Positions 17,772-25,500 of a DNA stretch of 64,000 nt are shown here, in pieces; within the stretch, counting starts at the first letter, position 1; every line of letters starts with the position of its first letter. Source of the stretch: Andreprevotia chitinilytica DSM 18519 (GTDB lineage: Bacteria; Pseudomonadota; Gammaproteobacteria; Burkholderiales; Chitinibacteraceae); contig NZ_JONM01000002.1 in assembly GCF_000711875.1 (NCBI RefSeq), positions 252,769 to 316,768 on the forward strand, in the 5' to 3' direction. The translations under genes were made by a program, and so were the position numbers. The notes beneath the pieces are model-generated. The model saw nothing but the letters and a program-made list of their open reading frames with translations, did no database searches and was not told where the DNA came from.

Positions 17772-18122
17772 TCAAGTGCGCAGCTTGGCGACCACCGTCA
17801 TCAATTCATCAATCGCCACGCTGCCATCCCCGTCACGGATCGCCTTGGAAACACAACCATGCGCATGCGTTTCCAGCAGCCGCATCGCCAGGCTATCGAG
17901 CGCGGCGCGGGTGGCGGCGATTTGGGTGAGTACATCCACGCAGTAGCGATCGTCCTCCACCATCTGCGTGATGCCGCGAATCTGCCCGCCAATGCGGTTG
18001 AGCCGCGACACCAACGCTTTCTTGTCCGGCCGGGTGACGTGGTGACCGCTCGCATCGGCCGGTGGCGCGCAACAATCGTCGTCCGTCCCGGCCGTGGGTT
18101 GAGTTGCGTCAGACGAGGTCAT
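17772..18122 (-). CDS. csoR: CsoR-family copper-sensing repressor
   Basis: A 116-residue all-helical repressor of the CsoR/RcnR family (DUF156). Copper ligands typical of CsoR are visible: Cys in [10 protein letters not shown] and the HxxxC pair in [11 protein letters not shown]. The core [25 protein letters not shown] is the DNA-binding helix region. The N-terminal tail carries an extra CC pair and HH that could bind metal. Copper occupancy would release it from a TACCCC/GGGGTA-type operator, and such a palindrome overlaps the copA promoter at 20881-20895. It overlaps copZ by 14 bases. Confidence 0.9.
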   Translation of the reverse strand: MTSSDATQPTAGTDDDCCAPPADASGHHVTRPDKKALVSRLNRIGGQIRGITQMVEDDRYCVDVLTQIAATRAALDSLAMRLLETHAHGCVSKAIRDGDGSVAIDELMTVVAKLRT

Positions 18123-18315
18123 AGCCGGCGTTCTCGATGGCGGCCTGGAACTGCTCGACCTTGACCTTGGACGGGTCGAACTGAATGGTGGCGCTGCCGC
18201 GATCCAGGCTCACATCCGCCAGCTGAACGCCGGGCAAACGGCCCAGTACGCTGGTCAGGGTGAGGACGCAACCGCTGCAGCTCATGCCGCCGATCTTGAT
18301 GGTGGTGGTTTCCAT
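18109..18315 (-). CDS. copZ: Copper chaperone (heavy-metal-associated domain)
   Basis: A 68-residue single HMA domain with the metal-binding loop [16 protein letters not shown] (CxxC), the usual beta-alpha-beta-beta-alpha-beta length, and an acidic/basic surface typical of CopZ/Atx1. It ferries Cu(I) to the CopA ATPase or to the repressor. It lies downstream of copA on the same strand and overlaps the csoR start. A ribosome site (AAGGAG) precedes the ATG. Confidence 0.92.
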   Translation of the reverse strand: METTTIKIGGMSCSGCVLTLTSVLGRLPGVQLADVSLDRGSATIQFDPSKVKVEQFQAAIENAGYDLV

Positions 18316-18362
18316 GGGGTTCTCCTTGGGTGAGGGGGTAAATACAAAATCTAAAATCCTGG

Positions 18363-18475
18363 ACCACAGAGGACACTGAGAACACAGAGAAAGGCAAGCT
18401 CGCTCCTACAGGTTTTCCTCTCAATCGGTTTTGATTTTCTCTGTGAACCTCTGTGTTCTCTGTGCCCTCTGTGGT
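18363..18475. repeat. CACAGAG-type palindromic repeat between copA and copZ
   Basis: CCACAGAGGACACTGAGAAC at the left and the inverse GTTCTCTGTGCCCTCTGTGG at the right, with a second pair CACAGAGAAA/TTTTCTCTGTG inside, form a long imperfect hairpin. A half copy of the GTAGGAGCGAGC element is embedded at 18394-18409. It may separate expression of copA from copZ-csoR. Confidence 0.7.
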
Positions 18476-20842
18476 TCAAGGTGTGGGTCTTGTTCGCCAA
18501 CGCCGCAGCAGCAACGAATTACTCACCACCGATACCGAGCTCATCGCCATCGCCGCGCCGGCAATCACCGGGTTGAGCAATCCCAACGCCGCTAGCGGAA
18601 TGCCGAGCGTATTGTAGATAAAGGCAAAAAATAGGTTCTGGCGGATTTTCTTCAAGGTGGCGCGCGATAAGGAAATCGCATCGACCACCGCAGCCAGACG
18701 ATTCTGCATCAGCGTCACATCCGCCGCTTCGATTGCCACATCGCTCCCCGAGTGCATCGCAAAGCTCACATCAGCAACGGCCAAGGCGGGGGCATCGTTT
18801 ACGCCATCGCCGGCCATCGCGACGATTTTTCCTTCTTTCTTTAACTGTGTGATGAAGGCCGCTTTGTCCTGCGGCAGGGCCTGCGCCTGCCAGCGGGTGA
18901 TGCCGGCTTGCCGGGCAATCGCGGCGGCGGTTTGTGGGTTGTCGCCCGTGAGCATGACTACTTCGATGCTTAGCTTGTGTAGCGTGGTAACAGTGGTTGG
19001 CGCATCGGCGCGCAGCATATCCGCCAACGCGATCAAGCCGAGCCATTGCCCCTCTTTGGCTACGCCGATCACCGTTTCGCCATTGGCTGCCAATTGTTCT
19101 AACTGATTAGTAATAGGGGCCGCCAGACCAGCCACCCAATGCGGCACGCCGACACGGATTTCTGCACCATCGACCCGGCCTGTTACGCCATGACCGGCAG
19201 TCGCGGCAAAGTCGACGACATTCGCCAATGTCACCTTGGCATCGTTCGCCGCCTGCAAGATCGCTCGCGCCAACGGGTGCTCAGAGCCTGCTTCCAGACT
19301 GGCCGCCAGTTGCAAAATGGTTGCTTCATCCGCCGTACCCAACGGCACGATTCGCGTCACACGCGGCCTGCCTTCGGTCAGCGTGCCAGTCTTGTCCACC
19401 ACCAACACACCAATCTTCTCGGCGCGCTCCAGCGCAGCAGCGTTGCGGTAGAGGATGCCGTGCTTGGCCCCCAGCCCGATGCCGACCATCACGGCGGTTG
19501 GCGTAGCAAGGCCGAGTGCGCACGGGCAGGCGATCACCATTACCGCAACGGCGTTGACTAGCGCAATCGTGGCTGAACCGGTGATGCCCCACGCGGCGAA
19601 GAACGTCAGCGCGGCAATGGCCATCACCACCGGCACGAACACGCCCGACACCCGATCCGCCAACGCCTGAATCGGTGCTTTCGAACCCTGCGCGGCCCGC
19701 ACCAGCCGCACGATATCGGCCAGCTGCGTATGACTACCAACGCCCTCGGCGCGGATTTTCAGCATGCCATCCGTGTTGCGCGTACCTGCAAACACCTTGC
19801 TCGCCACGATCTTTTCTATTGGCAGACTTTCTCCGGTCAGCAAGCTCTCATCCACTGCGGCACGGCCATCGAGCACCTCGCCATCCACCGGCACCGCTTC
19901 GCCGTGCCGGACGATGACCGTGTCGCCCGCATTCAGCGCAGTGATCGGTACCTCGATCAGTTGCCCATCACGTTCGATGCGCGCCGTCTTCGGCTGCAGC
20001 GCCAGCAACTCCGCAATCGCCCCGGCCGTCTTGCCCTTGGCGCGGGCCTCTAGCCACTTGCCAAGCAGGATCAGTGTGATGATCGCGGCGCTGGCCTCGA
20101 AATACACATGCTGATGATGCAGCCCCAACGCCGTCACCACCGCAGAAAAGCCATATGCCATGCTGGTGCCGAGCGCGACCAGCACATCCATATTCGCCCC
20201 ACCACCCCGCAGCGACAGATACGCGCCGCGATAGAAACGCCAACCCAGCCAGAACTGGACCGGCGTCGCCAACGCCCACTGCGCCCAACGCGGAATCACC
20301 TCATGCATGCCGGTGAACATGGCGAGCATTTCCAGCAGCAACGGCAAGGTGAAGATCGCCGCGAACAACACGTGATTGCGTGCAAGGCGTAATGCTGCCT
20401 CTTGATCCGCCTGCGGCGATTCCGCCTCGTTGAGGACATGCGCGTCGTAACCGGTACGGCGCACCGTGGTGAGCAGGGTATCGATCTCGATGCTGCCAGC
20501 AGGGAAGGTGACCTCCGCCGTCTCGGTCGCAAAGTTCACCGCAGCACTCACGCCCGGCAGCTTGTTCAACACCTTCTCAATCCGTGCCGCACACGCTGCA
20601 CAAGTCATACCACTCAGCGCAAGCGAAACGCTGGCCTGCGGTACGTCGTAACCGGTGTTGCGGATGGTGTCGATCAGCTGCGGGATGCCGGTCTGGCCGA
20701 GATCAGCGCGAATCTCAGCCGACTCCGTCGCAAAGTTCACCGTCGCCGCCACGCCGGGCTGCTTGTTCAGCTGTTTTTCGATGCGAGCGGCACATGCGGC
20801 GCAGCTCATGCCGGTAATGGGGAGGCTGATGGTGGTGGTCAT
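18476..20842 (-). CDS. copA: Copper-exporting P1B-type ATPase CopA
   Basis: A 788-residue Cu(I) efflux ATPase in the inner membrane. It has two N-terminal HMA domains (GMSCAACAARIEK and GMTCAACAARIEK), eight membrane segments, the intramembrane CPC motif (VIACPCALGLATP), the phosphorylation site DKTGTLTEG, the HP motif (GSEHPLARAIL), the nucleotide-binding MLTGDNPQTAAAIA and the hinge GDGVNDAPALA, and it ends with the P1B-1 transmembrane signature region (NTLGIPLAALG, MSSVSVVSNSLLL). The ATG at 20842 is chosen because the upstream frame runs through the promoter. Transcription is probably controlled by CsoR at the adjacent operator. Confidence 0.96.
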   Translation of the reverse strand: MTTTISLPITGMSCAACAARIEKQLNKQPGVAATVNFATESAEIRADLGQTGIPQLIDTIRNTGYDVPQASVSLALSGMTCAACAARIEKVLNKLPGVSAAVNFATETAEVTFPAGSIEIDTLLTTVRRTGYDAHVLNEAESPQADQEAALRLARNHVLFAAIFTLPLLLEMLAMFTGMHEVIPRWAQWALATPVQFWLGWRFYRGAYLSLRGGGANMDVLVALGTSMAYGFSAVVTALGLHHQHVYFEASAAIITLILLGKWLEARAKGKTAGAIAELLALQPKTARIERDGQLIEVPITALNAGDTVIVRHGEAVPVDGEVLDGRAAVDESLLTGESLPIEKIVASKVFAGTRNTDGMLKIRAEGVGSHTQLADIVRLVRAAQGSKAPIQALADRVSGVFVPVVMAIAALTFFAAWGITGSATIALVNAVAVMVIACPCALGLATPTAVMVGIGLGAKHGILYRNAAALERAEKIGVLVVDKTGTLTEGRPRVTRIVPLGTADEATILQLAASLEAGSEHPLARAILQAANDAKVTLANVVDFAATAGHGVTGRVDGAEIRVGVPHWVAGLAAPITNQLEQLAANGETVIGVAKEGQWLGLIALADMLRADAPTTVTTLHKLSIEVVMLTGDNPQTAAAIARQAGITRWQAQALPQDKAAFITQLKKEGKIVAMAGDGVNDAPALAVADVSFAMHSGSDVAIEAADVTLMQNRLAAVVDAISLSRATLKKIRQNLFFAFIYNTLGIPLAALGLLNPVIAGAAMAMSSVSVVSNSLLLRRWRTRPTP

Positions 20843-20876
20843 GGTGCGGACTCTGGTAGATACCTGTTGGGGGTGT

Positions 20877-20895
20877 ATTATACCCTTAGGGGGTA
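20877..20895 (-). promoter_or_regulatory. copA promoter with CsoR-type operator
   Basis: The palindrome TACCCTTAGGGGGTA (20881-20895, plus strand) has perfect TACCC/GGGTA arms and matches the known C/G-rich CsoR operator form. On the minus strand it runs into TATAAT (plus 20877-20882), the copA -10 hexamer, with a TTGCA-like -35 about 15 bases upstream. Repressor binding would block RNA polymerase. From here to 21226 no gene was found, only the downstream promoter at 21183. Confidence 0.7.
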
Positions 20896-21182
20896 AATGC
20901 AAGGGACTTGCTAGGCTGGTGAGCTGTTGCATTGACGTAACTACTGGTCAGTGGTGTTGACGCCGAGCCCATGTCATGGGCATGATTCGCCGGTTTGCTG
21001 TCTGGAATATTTCAAAAATCTGTGGTCAACGTTTTTGTTGTGTATGGTTTCGTCGAAAGGTGGTGTCCAGTGGCAATGCTCGTCCGATAGTTGCGCCCGT
21101 AACGGTTAACAACTGAAACGAGCGGAATGAATTGAAATGTTCAGGCGGTATGTCGGCCAATGAAAAGCGTTGTGCCGGGTTT

Positions 21183-21212
21183 TTGCTAAATTGCTCAGAT
21201 AATTCATATAAA
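21183..21212 (+). promoter_or_regulatory. Promoter of the small secreted protein cluster
   Basis: TTGCTA (21183-21188) and TATAAA (21207-21212) are separated by 18 bases in an AT-rich stretch directly before the first small secreted gene. They resemble sigma-70 -35 and -10 hexamers. Confidence 0.5.
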
Positions 21213-21226
21213 TATTTGCCGGTGAG

Positions 21227-21568
21227 ATGAGCGTGAAAAATATTCTGATTGGTTTGATGTTTGCTTTTTGTTTCTTGGTAGCCCAAGCAGGAACGACTTC
21301 TGGAACGATCCAATACATTGATATTCGGCAGTCAGATGGATTGATTTATTTCATGATCAATGGTGTCAATGCTGGTCGGCCGGCATGTGCTGTCATGCCT
21401 TATTGGATGCTTGGGAATATCAATAACAACACGCCAACCGTCAAACAGCAACTGGCCTTGCTCATGCAAGCCGCAGCTACCGGGAAGATGGTAAACATCA
21501 CCGGGAAAGGTATTTGCGGGCTTTGGTCAGACGGTGAGGATGTAAATGATGTTCAATTGGTCATGTAA
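21227..21568 (+). CDS. Small secreted protein, paralogue 1 of 3
   Basis: A 113-residue protein with a signal peptide (NILIGLMFAFCFLVAQA) and a mature domain of about 90 residues. Shared features with the next two genes are GTIQYIDI near the mature N-terminus, a central Cys (RPACAVMP), the motif ALLMQAAATGKMVNITG and a second Cys close to the C-terminus (GICGLW). The two Cys probably form a disulphide in the periplasm or outside. The function is not recognised. The start could also be the GTG six bases downstream, which is better spaced from GGTGAG. Base composition is more AT-rich than the surrounding chromosome. Confidence 0.75.
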   Translation: MSVKNILIGLMFAFCFLVAQAGTTSGTIQYIDIRQSDGLIYFMINGVNAGRPACAVMPYWMLGNINNNTPTVKQQLALLMQAAATGKMVNITGKGICGLWSDGEDVNDVQLVM

Positions 21569-21627
21569 TGCACCGCTTGCAAGTTGTTAAATCAATTTAA
21601 ATAACCATAGCTAAGTTGTAGGAAGAC

Positions 21628-21981
21628 ATGGGTTCAATTAAATCTGTTTCTATGTGTCTCCGTAAAGTAACAGTGCTGCTTGGAGTGGTGGCAGGGATTT
21701 TTTCCGCGAATGCATTGGCTTGGGATACCTCTGCCAGCGGCAAAATCCTGCAGTTGCATATTACGGACGGTAATAATTTTGGTTTGCGTGTCATTCTTGA
21801 TTCCGCAGGCCTCTGCACTGCAAGCCAAGGAAGTGGCTGGGCGTATCTGAATGTTGCAGATGACAATTTCAAGATGTATGCGGCGGCACTCATGCAAGCC
21901 AAGGCCACTGGGAGCACGGTTACGCTGTACACCAATATTCAGAATGGCTATTGCCATATTGGCTATATGATTTTGCAGTAG
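21628..21981 (+). CDS. Small secreted protein, paralogue 2 of 3
   Basis: A 117-residue protein with a Sec signal (VTVLLGVVAGIFSANALA) and a domain resembling the preceding gene: GKILQLHITDG, a central Cys (AGLCTASQG), AALMQAKATGSTVTLYT and a late Cys (GYCHIGYMIL). The conserved A-L-M-Q-A-x-A-T-G block is the clearest link. A ribosome site (TAGGAAG) lies just before the ATG. It is 59 bases from paralogue 1 and 71 from paralogue 3, in the same direction, so they are probably one transcript. The function is unknown. Confidence 0.75.
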   Translation: MGSIKSVSMCLRKVTVLLGVVAGIFSANALAWDTSASGKILQLHITDGNNFGLRVILDSAGLCTASQGSGWAYLNVADDNFKMYAAALMQAKATGSTVTLYTNIQNGYCHIGYMILQ

Positions 21982-22052
21982 TGTATTGAGTTGGTTGAGA
22001 TGTAACCCAGTGTTGCGCTATTGATGATTGGTCATTAAATTCGGAGTGTTTC

Positions 22053-22397
22053 ATGATGAAGTCGTTACTAATTTCTTGCCTGCTTTTGCTGTCGGCTGGC
22101 ACCGCGGTGGCAGATACGATGTGTGCGGGCAAGGTGAATGGTGTTTACGTGAATCAAAGTGGTGATTTGGCAATCAATCCAGATTGGGGGCAAGGCTGGA
22201 TTGTCTTGTGCAATGTCAATCAAAGCCGCTTCGGAACGACCGTTTCTGCATGCAAGAGCTGGCAGGCTCAGGCGATGATGGCCCTGGCGACCAAGCTCAC
22301 GGCAGAAGTGTTTTACGCGGGACCAACCTATACCTGCAACCAAGTGCCGACGAGTTCGAATTCACCCGATCCGGCTTTCTTCTTGGTGACAAATTAA
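22053..22397 (+). CDS. Small secreted protein, paralogue 3 of 3 (divergent)
   Basis: A 114-residue protein with a signal peptide (MMKSLLISCLLLLSAGTAVA). The layout matches its neighbours (GKVNGVYV start, central Cys in IVLCNVNQ, AQAMMALATKLTAEVFY in place of the AxATG block, late Cys in YTCNQ), but identity is low and there is one extra Cys at each end. GGAGTG precedes the start. It is the last of the three before the large RHS gene and could be functionally tied to it; this is inferred from position only. Confidence 0.7.
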   Translation: MMKSLLISCLLLLSAGTAVADTMCAGKVNGVYVNQSGDLAINPDWGQGWIVLCNVNQSRFGTTVSACKSWQAQAMMALATKLTAEVFYAGPTYTCNQVPTSSNSPDPAFFLVTN

Positions 22398-22508
22398 GTC
22401 TGTGTAGTGCATGGGGGTGAAGTAATTGAAGCTTGATTGAGCCACGTTCTACCCCGCTGCCGCGCCGGCGATTGCATCGCCCATTACCAATAACAATAGT
22501 TCCCGCCC

Positions 22509-25500
22509 ATGAAAAACCTTCTTCGCGCTTTTGTGCTGAGTATCAGCATGTTGGCTATGCCATTTGCCATAGCCGACACAACCACATCTTCTGGTTCTAC
22601 GGATACCTCAGGTGCCTCTGGCACCAGCACTGACTGGGTTTCGCAGGCATTCCCGGAACGATTTAGCATCGATGCGCCAGGTTCGAAGCGCGACGCCATG
22701 GGCGGCCAATTTGAAGACATCGATCCGTTCCAGGGAAACCTGCGGCTTGCGGTAAAGATGTTTGATATCCCAAGTAACGGCGGCATTCCACTTTCGGTGT
22801 ACTGGTCGTTCAATGCGCAGGATCAATCCCGTGCCGCCGTGCATTACTGGCGTGTTCGTTTTCCCGACTTCATGCTTGCGACGACACCACAATCGCAGCA
22901 ATACGCCCCGCCCGCCGTATTGGAACATCCTGACGGTAGCACCGAATGGTTATTTCTTACTTCGGCTCTGACTGGACGCACCCCTTCGCAGCAAACCACG
23001 ACTTGGCAATCAAGCTCCAATTTCAAATTGGTTTGTCAAAGCGCTCAAATATGCGTTGGTTATTCGCCAGATGGTACTCAATTTTCTTTCAATCATTACT
23101 ATCTCTATAATGAGATCGTCTTTCCAAGGCTGACCCCTTATCCGTCAACGAATCCGGATGATACCGGCTACGACTATGGGGATGCTCGTACCTATCGGCA
23201 AGGCGTCTACAATGGCGCAGTCAATGTGACCGATCGCAACAATCAAACTCAGGTTGCGGTCTACGATTCGGCTGACCCTAGCCATTTGGTTGATCTTTCG
23301 AATCAGGTGGACGGTAACCATATTACGCTGCAATGGAGTGGCGACTTTGTTTCGTCGGTTTCCTATGGATCCAGAACTTGGTCGTTTGCGTATGATGGCA
23401 ATTCGGTTTACGACCCGGTTGGCAATTTCCCTCCTTATTATTACTCGGCTTTGAGCACCACGATTACGCAGCCAGATGGCGCTAAATGGGTGTTTAAATT
23501 TAATAATGTTTTCGAGATCACTGACCCGAATGGTGGAATTGTCGATCGCTATTTCCCTACAGTTACCAGTGCGCAAACGCCATACGGTGGGACGACAACT
23601 TACCAATTCAGGAATTATTTGCCACAGCTACTCGGCCCATTTACGTGTCCTCAGAGCAATGCCACAGGCTGTTTTAATTCGACCGATTGGGCGGCTACGA
23701 TTCTTCAAAAAGGTGCCCGAGAGTACGATCATCCAGTTTTATGGCAAAAAACGACCAGTGATGGTGGTACGTGGACCTTGCCAGAGTTCCAGCCTGGCGC
23801 GGCGATGCCTACTCCAGGCTCGGGTACGGCGGGTATTCGCCACATCAATACTCCTAGTGGCGTCATCACTTACCAGTACGCAACCATTTATGACAGTCTG
23901 AGTGGTTGTACACCGTGGCAAATCGGCTTGCTATTGAGCAAAGACACTGCTGGGCTGCAGCAAGAGACTTATAGCTGGCAACCGATACAGGTTGGCTCAA
24001 CGCCACAATGGTTTTTTGGGGATATGGGGGGGACAATTACCGGTAACACGACAGCAATGTCTTGTACTGCGCCAGCCTATTACGCGCCATTCCTTGCGCA
24101 AAAGAAGATCACCCGTAACGGCACAACGTATACAACAGCCTACAATTCGCCCGACTCCTATCGACGCCCGAATTCGATCACTGAATCCAGTGGCGATACG
24201 GGTAAGTTTAGTCGTACCACCGCCTATACCTATGATCCGGATCTCAGCGCACAGACAGCCTGGATTCTTGGTGCGGTTACCAGCGAAACCGTTACGGCGA
24301 GTACCAATAGTGGTAGCAACCAAACGGCTTCTACTGCACGGGTATTTGCTAAGACCCCCAATGGCAGCTCTACAGGCGATCTGTTGAGCGAAACCAATAA
24401 CGGTGTCACCACTACCTATACCTACTGGCCATTCGGCAAAGTCAATACCAAGACCGATGCCCGAAGCAACACGACCACCTATAGGACCTACGCCTTCGGT
24501 ACACCGCAAGAGGATGACCTGCCGGAAGGCGTGGTGCTGAAGCGAGTAGTGGATAGCTACGGCAATATCACGGCGCAAACCGATGGCAAGGGCAATACCA
24601 CTCGCTACAGTTATGACCCGATGGATCGGCTAGCAGGTATCACGCCGCCGTTGAACAATCCGACCAGCATTACCTACAGCAAAACAACGCCGTTCATTCG
24701 TAGCGCTAGCCGTGGCAACGACAGCTTGGTAGAGCAGTATGACGGTTACGGTCGCAGCCTCTTAACCATCCACAACGGCGTGGCCATCAACCGCACTTAT
24801 GACGTGCTGGGTCGCAAGACCTTCGAGTCCTACCCATCCTCCTCGCTCGGCGAAACCATTAACAACTACGACGCACTCAACCGCGTTACCAAGCAAACCC
24901 ACGGCGACAATACTGCGGTGGTGTACCAATACGACGCGGACGGCGCCAACACGGTCAGCGAAACCAACGAGCGCGGTTTCAAGACCATCCGTACCTTTGC
25001 CAGCTATGGCGACCCGGATCAGAAGCAACTAATCAACGTCCTGACCCAAACCCAGGAAAGTGCAGGGGTGTCGATCCAGCGCAACCTCATGGGACAGATC
25101 TCCAAGGTCACGCAAAATGGCAAGAGCCGCAGCTACACCTATGATGGCCGCTACTTCCTGGTCAACCGCACCGATCCGGAAACCGGCACCTCCACCTTCG
25201 GCCGTGATGCCGTCGGTAACATGACCAGCCACCAGGTCGCCGGCAGCAACACCAGCCTCAGCACGTATGACAACCTCAATCGCCTCAAGACGGTGAGCAA
25301 CCCGGCGCAGAACACCAGTGCCGTCTATAGCTACGACCTCAACAGCAACGTCACCGACATTGCCTACGGCAGCACGCTGCACCACTGGGGCTTCGACGCC
25401 AACAACAACGTCATCGCCGAGACCAGCAGCGACGGCGCCAAGACCTTCGCGCTCAGCTACTACTACAACGGCAACGACGCGCACGACCATACCGTGTATC

